DNA of 64,000 nucleotides from Flabesymbios commensalis. Taxonomy: Eukaryota > Annelida > Polychaeta > Terebellida > Flabelligeridae. The translations under genes and the position numbers were made by a program. The stretch covers positions 83,970,976 to 84,034,975 of the forward strand of contig OZ024912.1 of NCBI GenBank assembly GCA_964017125.1, read 5' to 3'. The notes beneath the pieces are model-generated. The model ran no database searches. It worked only from the letters and a program-made list of their open reading frames with translations, and had not been told where the DNA came from. The number at the start of each line of letters is the position of its first letter. Position 1 is the stretch's first letter. Positions 21,186 through 31,970 of the stretch are shown in pieces.

Positions 21186-21433
21186 TTAACCCTTGAAACG
21201 CTGACAATTTTTTATGAAAACCATGGAGACCAAAGGGTTGATTTCAATTTAAAATCATCATAAATGTCTTAGTTAGCTTTTTCCGATTCATTTGAATACA
21301 TATGTTATGGGTCTACAGTCATTAGAATTTTTTTCACTCCTACATGTGAGGATCGATTTTAGACGTCAGAATCTGACGTCTGTAGACGTCAGATTCTGAC
21401 GACTAAAGGCGATCCCCGCGCTGTCAGTGTTAA
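21186..21433 (+). mobile_element. TT-1 MITE, complete
   Basis: TTAACCCTTGAAACGCTGAC to GCGCTGTCAGTGTTAA with TTAA at both ends. The hairpin holds two GACGTCAGAATCTGACGTC-type palindromic cores. Confidence 0.9.
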
Positions 21434-21532
21434 GACCAAATATTTTCAAATCTTGATGTTTAAACACACATTTCATTTTCAATAACTGTGATTTGATCAT
21501 AAAAAATGACTATATTCATACTCAGCGCTTTG

Positions 21533-21776
21533 ATCCCTTGAGTGAGGGGACCGACTTTAGACGTCAGAATCTGACGTCCAAACACGTCAGATTTTGACGT
21601 CTAAAGTCGATCCCCTCATTGAAAGAGTAAACTATTTCTAACGGCCATAGACCCATAACATAAGTATTCAAATGAAGCGAAAAGAGCTAACTAAGACATT
21701 TATGATGATTTCAAATTGAAAAAACCCTTTGGTCTCCATGGTTTATATAAAAACATTTCAGTGCTTTAAGGGTTAA
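21533..21776 (-). mobile_element. TT-1 MITE
   Basis: Opposite orientation to its neighbour at 21186. CCCTTGAGTGAGGGGACCGA at the left (TTAA lost) and GTGCTTTAAGGGTTAA at the right. Confidence 0.88.
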
Positions 21777-21892
21777 TACATTTTTCATTTCTAAAAAATG
21801 GTCACATACGTGCAATTAAAATCAGATAATCAAATCAATCACAGAAACGCTCCTGGAGCTGACATTAGTACTCTAAACCCTCATCAAGCTAT

Positions 21893-21985
21893 GGTAAATA
21901 ATTTAAATTTTCACCCACTTGAAGTTGTGTCTCGCTACCGCGACCCACAACTTCAAGTGGCTGAAAATTAAAATTATTTGTTGCA
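21893..21985. repeat. TT-2-type hairpin
   Basis: ATTTTCACCCACTTGAAGTT, loop GTCTCGCTACCGCGACC, mirrored by AACTTCAAGTGGCTGAAAAT; extended arms reach AATAATTTAAA / AAAATTATTT. Confidence 0.85.
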
Positions 21986-22445
21986 TTCGAGCACAACTAT
22001 TTCCAAATCTTGATGTTTATACACACATTTCATTCCCAATAACAGTGATTTGGTGGGTTAAAACAGGTTAATAATAACAATATTCGTGAAAGGGTTAAAG
22101 GGAACAGCCAATTAAAGGACCATGCAATTAACATCAACACGCATGCGCATCATTTACTGCCTCATTACACGCGATAATGAAATTAAAACTAAAAACTACG
22201 CAATGAATAATAATCTAGTGATTCAGTTATTACCTCGTTAACGTATGTGACCCTCTAAGTACCACGGCAGTAATTTATGCAACGTGGGATATTTCCAATT
22301 TGATAATTATTTATAAATCATAATACATCACAATAACAACGTTCCATTTGTGAAATTATACTCGGAGATTTCATTTGTTTCATAAAACAGCAAAATCCAA
22401 GATGGTCGCCATTTCTCTTGATCTTGATGTGTGAAATGCGGCGGC

Positions 22446-22535
22446 AAATCACCCAATGATGGGTTAATGTTGGGCCAGCGTCACAGACGGTGGCCCGGCA
22501 TTAAACCGGCATCGGGTCAACATTGGGTGAAATGG
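22446..22535. mobile_element. Pal-A palindrome
   Basis: CACCCAATGATGGGTTAATG, centre CAGCGTCACAGACGGTGG, right arm GGCATTAAACCGGCATCGGG. Confidence 0.75.
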
Positions 22536-22539
22536 AGAG

Positions 22540-23160
22540 TAAATACTTTGTGTTGGGTGGGTTTGGCTCGCTGTGATAATGACGTGCACGCGACCCGCGC
22601 CATTTTGACCTGTCGTTTTAACTTTATGAGATTGTTACTTGCTTACATGCAAACAACACTAGTTATAACGCATTGTTCGGTTTAACCGTCTCAGCGCGAG
22701 GACCGACAGGTGTGATGTGCATAAAATGTGCATTAAAAATTATGAACACACATTTGTTCATGCAGCAACATCGTTTAATTCTAGGGAGTTCTACTTCAAG
22801 GAATGTTATGGATATTTCTTAATTTGTAATTTAAATGCATACATTGTACTCTTCATATCTGAATTACCACATATGATTCCACATCGATATAGCTATCTTG
22901 ACAGAGTTTACATCCCTTTGAGTGTTTTCAATTGATCGAAATACAATATATATTGAGTTTTGTAATATTTAAAGATAATTTATTACAGTTCAACCATTCA
23001 ACTACTTCTGCTAATATGATTCATTTTAGGTAATATTACGTTAACCCCTCGCTTGCTAATCAAGACAATATTCGTTTTTATTAGCCGATTAAATCACTGG
23101 TATTGGAAATAAAATTAGTGTTCAAACATCAAAATTTGTACATTTTTGGTCTCTAATTAA
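22540..23160. other. No gene seen
   Basis: AT-rich. The ORF at 22717-22935 has no supporting splice sites or domain, and I see no element that I can name. Confidence 0.4.
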
Positions 23161-23167
23161 ACAAATA

Positions 23168-23245
23168 TGAGTAATTTTCAACCACTTGAGGTTGTGGATC
23201 GCGGTAGCGAGATACAAACTCAAGTGGTTGAACATTTAAATAAAT
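23168..23245. repeat. TT-2-type hairpin next to a microsatellite
   Basis: TTTTCAACCACTTGAGGTTG, loop GGATCGCGGTAGCGAGAT, mirror CTCAAGTGGTTGAAC. Confidence 0.8.
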
Positions 23246-23251
23246 TAATAT

Positions 23252-23489
<238 letters not shown>

Positions 23490-23990
23490 TTTTATTTTCA
23501 ATATTCTACACTGATATCGTGGAACAATATTAGTATATTCGGCATCACAAACAACCCCGTGATCATAACATCTTGTTAGATGTATAATTATGAGATATAT
23601 TATGCTTCGTATCACAGTAATCACCTCATCATTGATGGAGCCATACGTGAAGGTTACCTTGTATTATATATTTTTTCTTGATTTTGGTGAGGCGTTTGAT
23701 ACTATCGATCATTCTATTTTACTAAATAAATCATACAAGTATGGTATCAGATAAATTGTTCATAATTGGCTTCAAAGTTATTTATATAATATAAATGTGT
23801 TTCCTTCAATAATAATTGTCAACTGTTTTATTCTCAATATTCTACGCCAAAGAGAATTATCGGCCTATTTCTAGTTGGTAATTACATTAACCACGATATC
23901 AGCGTAGAATATTGAAAATAAAACATTATTATTATTATTATTCTTTTTATTATTATTATTATTATAAATATTATTATTATTAATTATATC
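23490..23990. repeat. Inverted (AAT)n-flanked segment containing a LINE fragment
   Basis: The left arm 23489-23523 (TTTTCAATATTCTACACTGA) is mirrored at 23893-23930 (TAGAATATTGAAAATAAAAC) and followed by (ATT)n to about 23985. The middle carries a LINE piece. Confidence 0.7.
23668..23803 (+). mobile_element. LINE reverse-transcriptase fragment
   Basis: Translates as FLDFGEAFDTIDHSILLNKS, then YKYGIR, a stop, and IVHNWLQSYLYN. This is the conserved RT block 3-4 of Jockey/CR1-group LINEs, aligning in order with the AFDTIDH block of the LINE at 5934-8328 but clearly another family. Short and dead. Confidence 0.75.
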
Positions 23991-24793
23991 CCACTATGGT
24001 AAATTAATTGGATGTGAATAATCAATGGACATGGAGCCTTGGCTTGTACTTGTGTAAATTGTCGAATTATAGCAGTCTTTTGATTTTAACGTATAAAGAC
24101 GGTCCCCGCGCAGAAAGGGTTAAGAAAATGCTCACTCAAGTGGCATAACAAAGAGAAATGCCACTACCGTCAACATCAGTGCACGCAAATTGAACGCAAA
24201 TTGATGGTTTCTCTGCGGGTACATGTATTCGCGTATTTGTATTTTCTTATTATTTTATTGCTATTATTTCGGTATTGCAGAATCACTCCCAGATCTCAGA
24301 TTATACGGTGAAGTTTATAATATAACAATTATCTAACTTTGTAAAACAAGCCTTGGCATTGAATATATGTGTCAGATTAAAAGGCTAATATGAAGCTGAT
24401 TATGAAAAAAAACGTTACAAAAAATGCCAGTATTTAATCGCAGACATCAGTAGCTTCAAACGCTAGCTGCAGCAATATGTAGTTTGATTTTTTGTGATAT
24501 TTTATAATGTTTTTATTTCTATTATTGCGTGCGGAATAGCAGAATCACCCCATGTCAAGTTTATGAAATAATATTTCATAAACTTTTTCAAACTTTGTAA
24601 AGCAAGCTTTGGTATTGAAAGGGTGTGTCTGCCACTTTGAGGGACCCTTTGAACACTAGAGACGATATGTTGTCACAGAAAGCTAATTAAATCTCCAGAT
24701 TATCTATTTCATCCATACAAAGACAACCGACAACCAGGTTCTGCTTTTAGTGATGTGTGTTTTATCTCCAGAAAATCCCAATCTTTGGCTGTT

Positions 24794-24864
24794 CCCCAGC
24801 TACGGCGAGACGTTGTCCCAATGTTGGTTTAATGTTGGCTCAGCGTATTGCTTTCGCTGGGATG
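24794..24864. mobile_element. Pal-A half palindrome
   Basis: CCCAGCTACGGCGAGACGTT, CCCAATGTTGGTTTAATGTT, then the right end CTTTCGCTGGGAT; most of the right arm is deleted. Confidence 0.65.
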
Positions 24865-24911
24865 GTGTTACATGAGAATTAAAAATCTAAACCCCTGATG
24901 CTCTTCAGTCA

Positions 24912-25010
24912 AACGAGACAATAACCCAATGTTGTTTTAATGTTGGCCCACTGATTTTAATGTCGGCCAACATTAAATCAGCATTAGGTCAACGTTTCGC
25001 TTTTGCTGGA
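24912..25010. mobile_element. Pal-A palindrome
   Basis: CCCAATGTTGTTTTAATGTT and CGGCCAACATTAAATCAGCA; the usual CGTCNNNGACG centre is replaced by GATTTTAATG. Confidence 0.7.
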
Positions 25011-25084
25011 ATGTTGTTACATGAGATCATTTGAAAATCTCGACTTCTCCCTTTTCCCCAAGGCGCTGCCCGGTTAGAAAACGA

Positions 25085-25185
25085 GACGATTTCCGAGTGC
25101 TGGTCCAATGTTGGGCCACGGTCTTCGACGCTGGCCCAACATTCACCCAGCGCCGGGTCAGCGTGTCGCGTTTTTTTACCAGCAA
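25085..25185. mobile_element. Pal-A palindrome
   Basis: GTCCAATGTTGGGCCACGGT, centre CTTCGACGC, then GGCCCAACATTCACCCAGCG. Confidence 0.75.
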
Positions 25186-25191
25186 AAATGA

Positions 25192-25300
25192 TACACCGAC
25201 CCAATGTTGGTTTAATGTTGGTCCATCGTCTACGACGCTGGCCCAACATTAAACCAACATTAGGGAAATATAGGCCTATGATGTTTGCCTTGTTGGGATG
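25192..25300. mobile_element. Pal-A palindrome
   Basis: CCCAATGTTGGTTTAATGTT, centre CGTCTACGACG, right arm AACATTAAACCAACATTAGG and a TGTTTGCCTTGTTGGGATG end. Confidence 0.8.
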
Positions 25301-25313
25301 TTGTGATAACCTA

Positions 25314-25421
25314 ACAAACACAAGAAATTGACCCAATGTTATTTTGGTGTTGGCCCAACGTCGTAGACGGTGGGCCAGCATCAAAACAACATTGGGTCGA
25401 TGTCTTGTGTTTGCTGGGAGG
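25314..25421. mobile_element. Pal-A palindrome with TIRs
   Basis: Left AACAAACACAAGAAATTGAC; arms TGTTATTTTGGTGTTGGCCC / GGGCCAGCATCAAAACAACA; right TCTTGTGTTTGCTGGGA. Confidence 0.82.
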
Positions 25422-25510
25422 GATTTCGGAGGTGAATCAGCAGGCCGTGGGTGTGGCTGAGGTCACTGAGTGCACCACACGGGAGCTGATTCAGACGGTG
25501 TTCCCGCCAG

Positions 25511-25612
25511 ACATCAGACGCTGGGTCAATGCTGGCACAATGTTGGCCCACCGTCTTCGACGCTGGGCTAACATTGTGCCGACATTGGCTGAACGTCTCG
25601 TGTTTCGTGGAT
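25511..25612. mobile_element. Pal-A palindrome
   Basis: Arms GCTGGCACAATGTTGGCCCA / GGGCTAACATTGTGCCGACA around CCGTCTTCGACG. Both arms share the CACAATGTT / AACATTGTG variant. Confidence 0.8.
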
Positions 25613-25985
25613 ACAGTCTACATCCTATATCTGAGAAAATTGGTAGGAGGTCCAATATTCAATCTCCAGCCGGGGGGGGGGGGGGGGGAGTTGTTGGGCT
25701 GGAGTATTTTTGAAATAAATATTTTGAGACAGATTTTTCATGAAATAAATAATTGTCTAAAGAACATGCTGTAAATAAATATTTAATGACCATCAAAAAA
25801 AATTGTTTGGTAGATACAGACTACATCCTACATCTGAGAAAATTGGCATAAAATGTTTGTCCAGCGTCTCAGATGGTCGGTCAACTGTCATCTCAACATC
25901 GTACATCCTGTGTCACCATCCCCATGAGGTTCTCATAGCCCAGTTTAGCCTATATGTGCACATAGGTGGTTTATAGCCCTATTCA
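25613..25985 (+). repeat. SINE-1-related 3' half, first copy of a duplicated block
   Basis: ATACAGTCTACATCC..ATCTGAGAAAATTGG then, after a roughly 175-bp interruption (with a 17-base poly-G at 25672-25688), the SINE-1 body CCCAGTTTAGCCTATATGTG, CACATAGGTGGTTTATAGCCC and ATTCATTCG tail. The tail flows straight into the (ATTC)n array. The block recurs at 26409-26590. Confidence 0.75.
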
Positions 25986-26328
25986 TTCGTGCATTCATTC
26001 ATTCATTCATTCATTCATGCATTCATTCATTCACTCACTCCTTCTTTCATTCATTCATTCATTCATTCATTCATTCATTCTCATTCATTCATTCATTCAT
26101 TCACTGACTCACTCCTTCTTTCATTCATTCATTCATTCATTCATTCATTCCTTTATTCCTTCATTCATTCATTCATTCATTCGTTCAGTCATTCATTCAT
26201 TCATTCATTCATTCATTCATTCATTCATTCATTCATTCATTCATTCATTCATTCATTCATTCATTCATTCATTCATTCATTCATTTATTCATTCATTCAT
26301 TCATTCATTCACTGACTCACTCCTTCTT
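25984..26328. repeat. (ATTC)n microsatellite grown from a SINE tail
   Basis: About 345 bp of ATTC with scattered CACTCACTCCTTCTTT interruptions. It starts where a SINE-1 3' end finishes. Confidence 0.95.
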
Positions 26329-26334
26329 TTCATA

Positions 26335-26408
26335 CAACGTTGGCCAACCGTCTTCGACGCTGGCCTAACATTGTACCGACATTGGCTGAACGTCTCGTGT
26401 TTGGTGGA
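26335..26408. mobile_element. Pal-A palindrome, duplicated copy
   Basis: ACGTTGGCCAACCGTCTTCG, then GGCCTAACATTGTACCGACA and ACGTCTCGTGTTTGGTGGA. Together with the flank it is the second copy of the 25511 block. Confidence 0.8.
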
Positions 26409-26590
26409 TACAGTCTACGTCCCGTACCTGAGAAAATTGGTAAATGTTGGTCCAGCGTCCCAGATGGTGGGTCAACTGTCGTCTCAACATGGGGTAAGAT
26501 ATCGTACATCCTTTGTCACCATCCTCATGAGGTTATCATGGCCCAGTTTAGCCTATATGTGCACATAGGTGGTTTATAGCCCTATTCATT
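26409..26590 (+). repeat. SINE-1-related 3' half, second copy
   Basis: ATACAGTCTACGTCCCGTAC, CCCAGTTTAGCCTATATGTG, GTGGTTTATAGCCC, then CATTCGTGCATTCATTC leading into the next array. Confidence 0.8.
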
Positions 26591-27319
26591 CGTGCATTCA
26601 TTCATGCATTCATTCATTCACTCACTCACTCCTTCTTTCTTTAATTCATTCATTCATTCATTCATTCATTCATTCATTCATTCATTCTTTCATTCTCATT
26701 CATTCATTTATTCATTCACTGACTCACCCCTTCATTCATTCATTCATTCATTCATTCATTCATTCATTCATTCATTCATTCGCTCATGCACTCACTCACT
26801 CACTCCTTCTTTCATTGATTGATTCACTCACTCACTCACTCACTCCTTCATTCATTCATTCATTCATTCATTCATTCATTCATTCATTCATTCATTCATT
26901 CATTCATTCATTCATTCATTCATTCATTCATTTATTCATTCATTCATTCATTCATTCATTCAATCATATATTCATTCATTCATTCATTCATTCATTCATT
27001 CATTCATTCATTCATTCATTTATTCATTCATTCATTCATTCATTCATTCATTCAATCATATATTCATTCATTCATTCATTCATTCAATCATATATTCATT
27101 CATTCATTCATTCATATATTCATTCATTCATTCATTCATTCATTCATTCATTCATTCATTCATTCATTCCAACATTCATTCATTGATTCATTCATTCATT
27201 CATTCATTCATTCAATCATATATTCATTCATTCATTCATTCATTCATTTATTCATCATTCATTCATTCATTCATTCATTCATTCATTCATTCATTCATTC
27301 ATTCATTCATTCATTCATC
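26586..27319. repeat. (ATTC)n microsatellite, second array
   Basis: About 730 bp of ATTC with ATTCAATCATATATTC variant motifs repeating at irregular spacing, again starting at a SINE-like tail. Long HSFIHSF reading frames are by-products. Confidence 0.95.
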
Positions 27320-27680
27320 CCGACTGAAAAGTCATTTGATCGGAAAGAAATCCCATACACCACAGAGGTAATAAAGTCATTGTGTATTGTATTTTACAAT
27401 GAGATATTTACACACAATAGGTCGTTTGTCACTTCATATATCACAGTATTGTATGGTTATCATGTTATGCATGGTTTATGATGTTGTTACATCATAACAA
27501 GTGACGAGTTTGTGAAAATGGTGATGTAACAAGTAAATAAAAAAGGATATCACGAATGTACATAGAAAAGGATTCCACGATTGAGGTGCGATATTACACG
27601 AATAATGTACATTAAGTAAATTATACAGTGAGTGATATATCATATTTTAGACTGTTTCTATAAATGTATATATTTGTAGC
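27320..27680. other. No gene seen
   Basis: AT-rich unique-looking sequence with a short inverted TTACAATGAG / ATGTTGTTACATCATAACA patch near 27480. Nothing that I can assign. Confidence 0.4.
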
Positions 27681-27684
27681 CTGT

Positions 27685-27872
27685 TTAACGCTGCAATGCG
27701 TTATATAAAACAAGAGACCAAACGATTTTGTTCAATTTGAAATCATCATAAATGTCTTAGTTAGCTCTTTCTTTTTCATTTGGATACCTATGCTATGGGT
27801 CTACGGTCATTATAAATATTTTACTCTTTCAGTGCGGGAATCGACTTTAGGCGTAATAATCTGACGTCTTCT
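27685..27872 (+). mobile_element. TT-1 MITE, left two thirds
   Basis: TTAACGCTGCAATGCGTTAT, CAATTTGAAATCATCATAAA, CTATGGGTCTACGGTCATTA, CAGTGCGGGAATCGACTTTA; the hairpin's second half is absent. Confidence 0.8.
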
Positions 27873-28109
27873 GTATGCGAATTCAGATGTAAATATGAGT
27901 CATGGAATTGTGTATTATGGAAAATATTATATTGTTTTATATGTAGGCCTATATAGTCAACTAGTGGTGAGCCAGGGGGGAAGGGGAAGGGGGGGGGGGG
28001 GCTCGAATCATCAGATACTGATTGTGCCGTAATATATGTTATCCAGATTGCAAATGTACGAGGTCATTATACCACATTGATACACACACAGGATGCTCTA
28101 ATACATAAT

Positions 28110-28326
28110 ACACGACTCGGCTTTAGACGAGACGTCAACGTCAGATTCTGACGTCTAAAGAAGACCACACCGAAATAATTAAATATTTATAATGTCCGTA
28201 GGCCCATAACAAGGTATTCAAATGAAGCGGAAAGAGTTAACTAAGACATTTATGATGATTTTAAATTAAAAAACCCTTTTGTTCTCCATGGTTTATACAA
28301 AAATATTTCAGCGCTGTAAGGGTCAA
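28110..28326 (-). mobile_element. TT-1 MITE
   Basis: CTCGGCTTTAGACGAGACGT, GATTCTGACGTCTAAAGAAG, CCCATAACAAGGTATTCAAA, CAGCGCTGTAAGGGTCAA. Confidence 0.8.
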
Positions 28327-28348
28327 CTCGATTTGAACCTGGTATATA

Positions 28349-28722
28349 TTGTAGGTTTCTACGCTTTCCAGAGTGTCTCTTTTGCTACTATATATAATTA
28401 GTATGTCATACGTAGTAGCTATTTTATCTCTGGTTTTGGTGCGGGAAACAAAATGATAGACCTCTATGTTATCTTGGCAATGCCTTTTATTTCATTTTTA
28501 GTAGTAGTCATTTATATTATCGAAATACCCAGTTTTTATTTTGGCAATGCCACTTAACATGATTTTAGCTGTGTATGTCATACCATGTATATTATCATAT
28601 GATTTTAACAAACTAACAATCTTGTATATACATGTACATATATCTCTTTCATTTCTATGGCAAATAAGTCTGTAATGACTTTTCTTTTCTGTCAATAAAA
28701 TATCTGTCTGTCTGTCTGTCTG
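28349..28722 (+). repeat. Interspersed repeat R2 with (CTGT)n tail, copy 1
   Basis: CTACGCTTTCCAGAGTGTCT, CTATTTTATCTCTGGTTTTG, GTGCGGGAAAC and a final AATAAAATATCTGTCTGTCTG. Copies: 34180-34370 (minus) and 51270-51560 (plus). AATAAA plus a simple tail suggests a LINE 3' UTR; no ORF is linked. Confidence 0.6.
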
Positions 28723-28725
28723 GTA

Positions 28726-28793
28726 CCGTATTCTCGTGCGTTCGACCAATTCGATGCCTTCGATATATTATCGTAACTTGTACGAGAATACGG
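28726..28793. mobile_element. Pal-C relative, copy 3
   Basis: CCGTATTCTCGTGCGTTCGA and TCGTAACTTGTACGAGAATA match the ends of the 12703 element; the centre is mostly deleted. Confidence 0.7.
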
Positions 28794-29035
28794 GGCTCAG
28801 AGTGCCCCATCATACCAATGAGCTATAATAACACACGTTCTTTTAGTTGATGATAAAGTGACAGTTTTCTGAGTTCACATGTTTTTCTACCGTCTTCGCC
28901 TGAGGCTTATCATCGTCACCTATAGAATCGGAACAAAAAAACAATAACAACTAACCATCACCTCATGTCACTCGACATGGGGCTTCTTACTGGTGTTGCA
29001 TTCTCATGATAGTCAATTTCCTGATCACGTGGGGC

Positions 29036-29107
29036 GGTATCAGTGATGTGATTGGTCGAGATGGCCATCTCGACCAATCACATCCTTGATATCTGGGTCA
29101 GTCCAAA
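29036..29107. mobile_element. Pal-C palindromic MITE, copy 4
   Basis: GTATCAGTGATGTGATTGGT, the GGTCGAGATGGCCATCTCGACC-type centre, ACCAATCACATCCTTGATAT. Confidence 0.8.
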
Positions 29108-29116
29108 AGCGACCCC

Positions 29117-29350
29117 GGGCCCCGTTTTATCAACCCTAAAAGATACGAGCTCTTATTATTTCTTGTGACCTTCGCCTGCCACTTACGAGAATATGAAAGC
29201 TCGCTGATTTTCCTCGTATGTTTCCCTCTTTAACATGTATAGGGAGGATACGAGCACTCTGACCCACTCGTCGAATCTTGACGATCCTCATATGCAAATG
29301 AGCTTTTAATACGAGCTCGTATCTTTGAAGATTGATAAAACGGTGCCCTG
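29117..29350. mobile_element. Palindromic MITE Pal-E
   Basis: Ends GGGCCCCGTTTTATCAACCC / ATTGATAAAACGGTGCCC. Inner arms AGATACGAGCTC / GAGCTCGTATCT and ATGTATAGGGAGG; a single copy in the window. Confidence 0.8.
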
Positions 29351-29504
29351 GCAGACGGGCCCTGGCAGACCTGATATATTGTCACGGGACTGTGTACATT
29401 TTGTTCTCACTATCAACCATCCTAACAGATAAAAAAAGTTGTTTCTCTTTGCAATAAGTCAACTTTTCCACGATAGAGGAAGCTATATTTCATTGAATTT
29501 GTCG

Positions 29505-29585
29505 TCTGATCTGGATTGGTCTAGATGGTTAGCTCGACCAATCACATGCATAATCAAGAACTGGGTCAGTTACTTTGGGAATACT
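29505..29585. mobile_element. Pal-C palindromic MITE, copy 5 (worn)
   Basis: TGATCTGGATTGGTCTAGAT, GGTTAGCTCGACCAATCACA, AATCAAGAACTGGGTCAG. Confidence 0.65.
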
Positions 29586-29589
29586 GCCT

Positions 29590-30075
29590 CGATCTGTTAC
29601 ATTCGCACACCGATGTTATACATTTTGTTATCGCTACCAATCAATCCTAACAGACGAAACACATTATTTCGCTTTGCAATTAAACAACTTTACCACAATT
29701 GCAAAGACTCCACATATATTTCATTTACTTTGTCGTCAGCAATGAAATAAGTCTGATCGATGGTACCCCAGATGCTAGTTTTATCAATATAAAAAACTAA
29801 TGTACATTCGTTTTCATATTCGAATATATTAGTTTGATGTCAAGGTATAAAATTCACGGAATAGATATTTAAATTTGTAAGAATGTGTAGAGCGTCTATA
29901 ACAGAGTTTTGTCGCTTTGACATAAAAACAACTTTGCAATTGATTAATTTATCACAGTTGATAAATCTCAATATTTCCATGAGAATCTGGATGATTTTAA
30001 AATTAACGACATGTTGACAACCAGTCAACCACAGGCTTCTTTGTAACATATTTGGATGTTTTACGTATTATAAAG
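29590..30075. other. No gene seen
   Basis: AT-rich. TTTCGCTTTGCAATTAAACA at about 29670 and TTTGTTCTCACTATCAACCA / TTGTTATCGCTACCAATCAA repeats show a roughly 180-bp duplicated stretch (29390-29520 against 29590-29720). No coding support. Confidence 0.45.
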
Positions 30076-30077
30076 CC

Positions 30078-30350
30078 TGACGAGCACTACATTTTTAGCT
30101 GTGAAAAAGGTCGAGGTCGAAGTCCGAGGCCTTTTTCACAGCCAAGAATGTAGAACTCTGAGGGATTTTTAAACTGACTTAGAACACACCCGACCATAAT
30201 AAAGATCCCTCATAATCAACAGCTCGGTCACATCTGACTGATTACAGCACCATAGACCTACCATGATAATTGGCCTGTACCAGGTCAACAATAACTCTCC
30301 ATTCCCGGCTTAGAATGTAGTTGTCGGGCAAAGCAAATAATGTAGTGGTG
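30078..30350 (-). mobile_element. Pal-B element, copy 3
   Basis: Hairpin at the left (TTTTTAGCTGTGAAAAAGGT / CCTTTTTCACAGCCAAGAAT), then the body in reverse of 15079-15356, ending AATAATGTAGTGGTGTGTTT. Confidence 0.8.
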
Positions 30351-30469
30351 TGTTTCAATGATGTCTTCACAACTCTGATATGTTTGATTCTCAAGAATAC
30401 CATATTGAGAATAGTTTCTGTTCTATTTTAGTTGCACCCCATGTTTATGTGACAGTTTTGACCTTCTGT

Positions 30470-30516
30470 GGCGTTGGCCCAGCATTAAAACAACGTTGAA
30501 AGTCTCGTGCTTGGGT
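30470..30516. mobile_element. Pal-A half palindrome
   Basis: GGCGTTGGCCCAGCATTAAA, CAACGTTGAAAGTCTCGTGC; the left arm is missing. Confidence 0.6.
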
Positions 30517-30540
30517 TAGATCGCATGAGAACCTGTCTGG

Positions 30541-30754
30541 TTTACCCTTTGAGCGCGAGGATCGACCTTAGACGTCAAAATCTGACGTCTAAGGTCTATC
30601 CTCGCACTGAAAGAGAAAACTGTTTCTAATGGCTGTAGACCCATAACACAGGTATTCAAATGAAGCGGGAGAGATAACTAAGACATTTATGATGAATTCA
30701 ATATGCAAAAAAATGGGATTTACACAAAAATATTTCAGCACTTTAACCAGTTAA
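30541..30754 (-). mobile_element. TT-1 MITE with shortened hairpin
   Basis: CCCTTTGAGCGCGAGGATCG, one GACGTCAAAATCTGACGTC core, TCCTCGCACTGAAAGAG, then the body and CAGCACTTTAACCAGTTAA. Confidence 0.85.
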
Positions 30755-30850
30755 CCCTTTAACTGCCAAGTTAATTTATTGGAATTATTTGGCATTTTCA
30801 CCCACTTGAAGTTGTGTCTCGCTGACGCCATCCCCAACTCCAAAATATTA
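30755..30850. mobile_element. TT-2 fragment abutting TT-1
   Basis: AACCCTTTAACTGCCAAGTT, CACCCACTTGAAGTTGTGTC, GCTGACGCCATCCCCAACTC. It begins in the TTAA that ends the TT-1 copy. Confidence 0.7.
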
Positions 30851-31078
30851 TTCATATTTCACAAAATGAAGGCTAACTATTTCCAAATATTGCTGATTGA
30901 CGTCACGTTTTATGTTTAACGTGTTTAAAAGGTGGTAATTCATGTGCTAATAAAAACCGAATATAATCTTGACCGAGGATCAAAGGGTGAAGATAGGACC
31001 TGTATTTTTCTGTTTGATTACACTTTTCTATATACACTGATAACTGTGGTCCTGATAAGATTACAAAACAATACATAT

Positions 31079-31137
31079 ATGATAAAACGACCTTGGATAA
31101 AACGACCTTGGATAAAACGACCTTGGATAAAACGACT
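31079..31137. repeat. 15-bp tandem repeat, four units
   Basis: GATAAAACGACCTTG repeated exactly three times plus a partial fourth. Confidence 0.95.
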
Positions 31138-31580
31138 ACAGAAAATATAACTCTCTACGTTTTTTCAGAGAAAGATCTCCATGACACAATATTACATGTT
31201 TTTGTAATGGATTCCTTTTCAGTGCATGGCGTGTTTGAAGTATAAAGAAGCCACGGGCAGATCCAAGGGGGGCGGGTTTAAATCCCCCCCGCCATCATCT
31301 TATTTAGTTCATCCTTATAAACTGGTGATATACTGAGGGACAAACAGTGCCAGGCGGCACCCCCAACACATTACAGTGAAATATTCATTTGTCAAGGTTT
31401 ACCCCCCCCCCCCGTCAGTGAAAAGCTGGGTCCGCCCTTGAAAGCGTGCACGGGGGTGGGTTCTGAGAATTCGTGAAACTTCTTTACGTCTCAGATATCA
31501 ATTAGTGTCCCAGAATAGAAAAATAAGATCACTTTGTCTGAAAGCTATTCACATCCCTTGCATATTGTGTCACACAAAGC

Positions 31581-31698
31581 TATCCCAGCAAACACGAGAC
31601 ATCCACCCAAAGTTGTTTTAAAGTTGGCCCCTCGTCTACGACGTTGGGCCAACTTTAAAACAACATAGGGTGGATGTATCGTGTTTGTTGGGATGTCA
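31581..31698. mobile_element. Pal-A palindrome, complete, with TIRs
   Basis: ATCCCAGCAAACACGAGACA at the left and GTGTTTGTTGGGATG at the right. Arms GTTGTTTTAAAGTTGGCC / GGCCAACTTTAAAACAAC share an AAAGTT variant not seen elsewhere; centre CGTCTACGACG. Confidence 0.9.
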
Positions 31699-31715
31699 GC
31701 AGACACGAGAGGTTG

Positions 31716-31970
31716 ACCCTTGACCCTTAAAGCGCTGAAATAATTTTTATGTAAACGATAAAGAACAACAGTTTTTTTCAATTTGAAATCATCACAAATG
31801 TCTACGGCCATTATAAACATAGTAGTCTTCCAGTGCAGGGATCGACTTTAGACATCAGATTCTGACGTCTTCAGACGTAAGATTTTTACGCCTTTAGACG
31901 TCAGATTCTGACATCTTTAGACGTCAGATTCTGACGTCTAAATGCGGTCGTAGCGCTGGAAGGGCTAACC
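31716..31970 (+). mobile_element. TT-1 MITE with expanded palindromic cores
   Basis: CCCTTAAAGCGCTGAAATAA, AATTTGAAATCATCACAAAT. The hairpin region then holds four to five AGACGTCAGATTCTGACGTC-like cores in a row (31850-31942), where other copies have two. Confidence 0.85.

Noticed and set aside
25966-27481. Long ORFs of repeated HSFIHSF residues
   Set aside because: They are translations of the (ATTC)n arrays, open in all frames on that strand.
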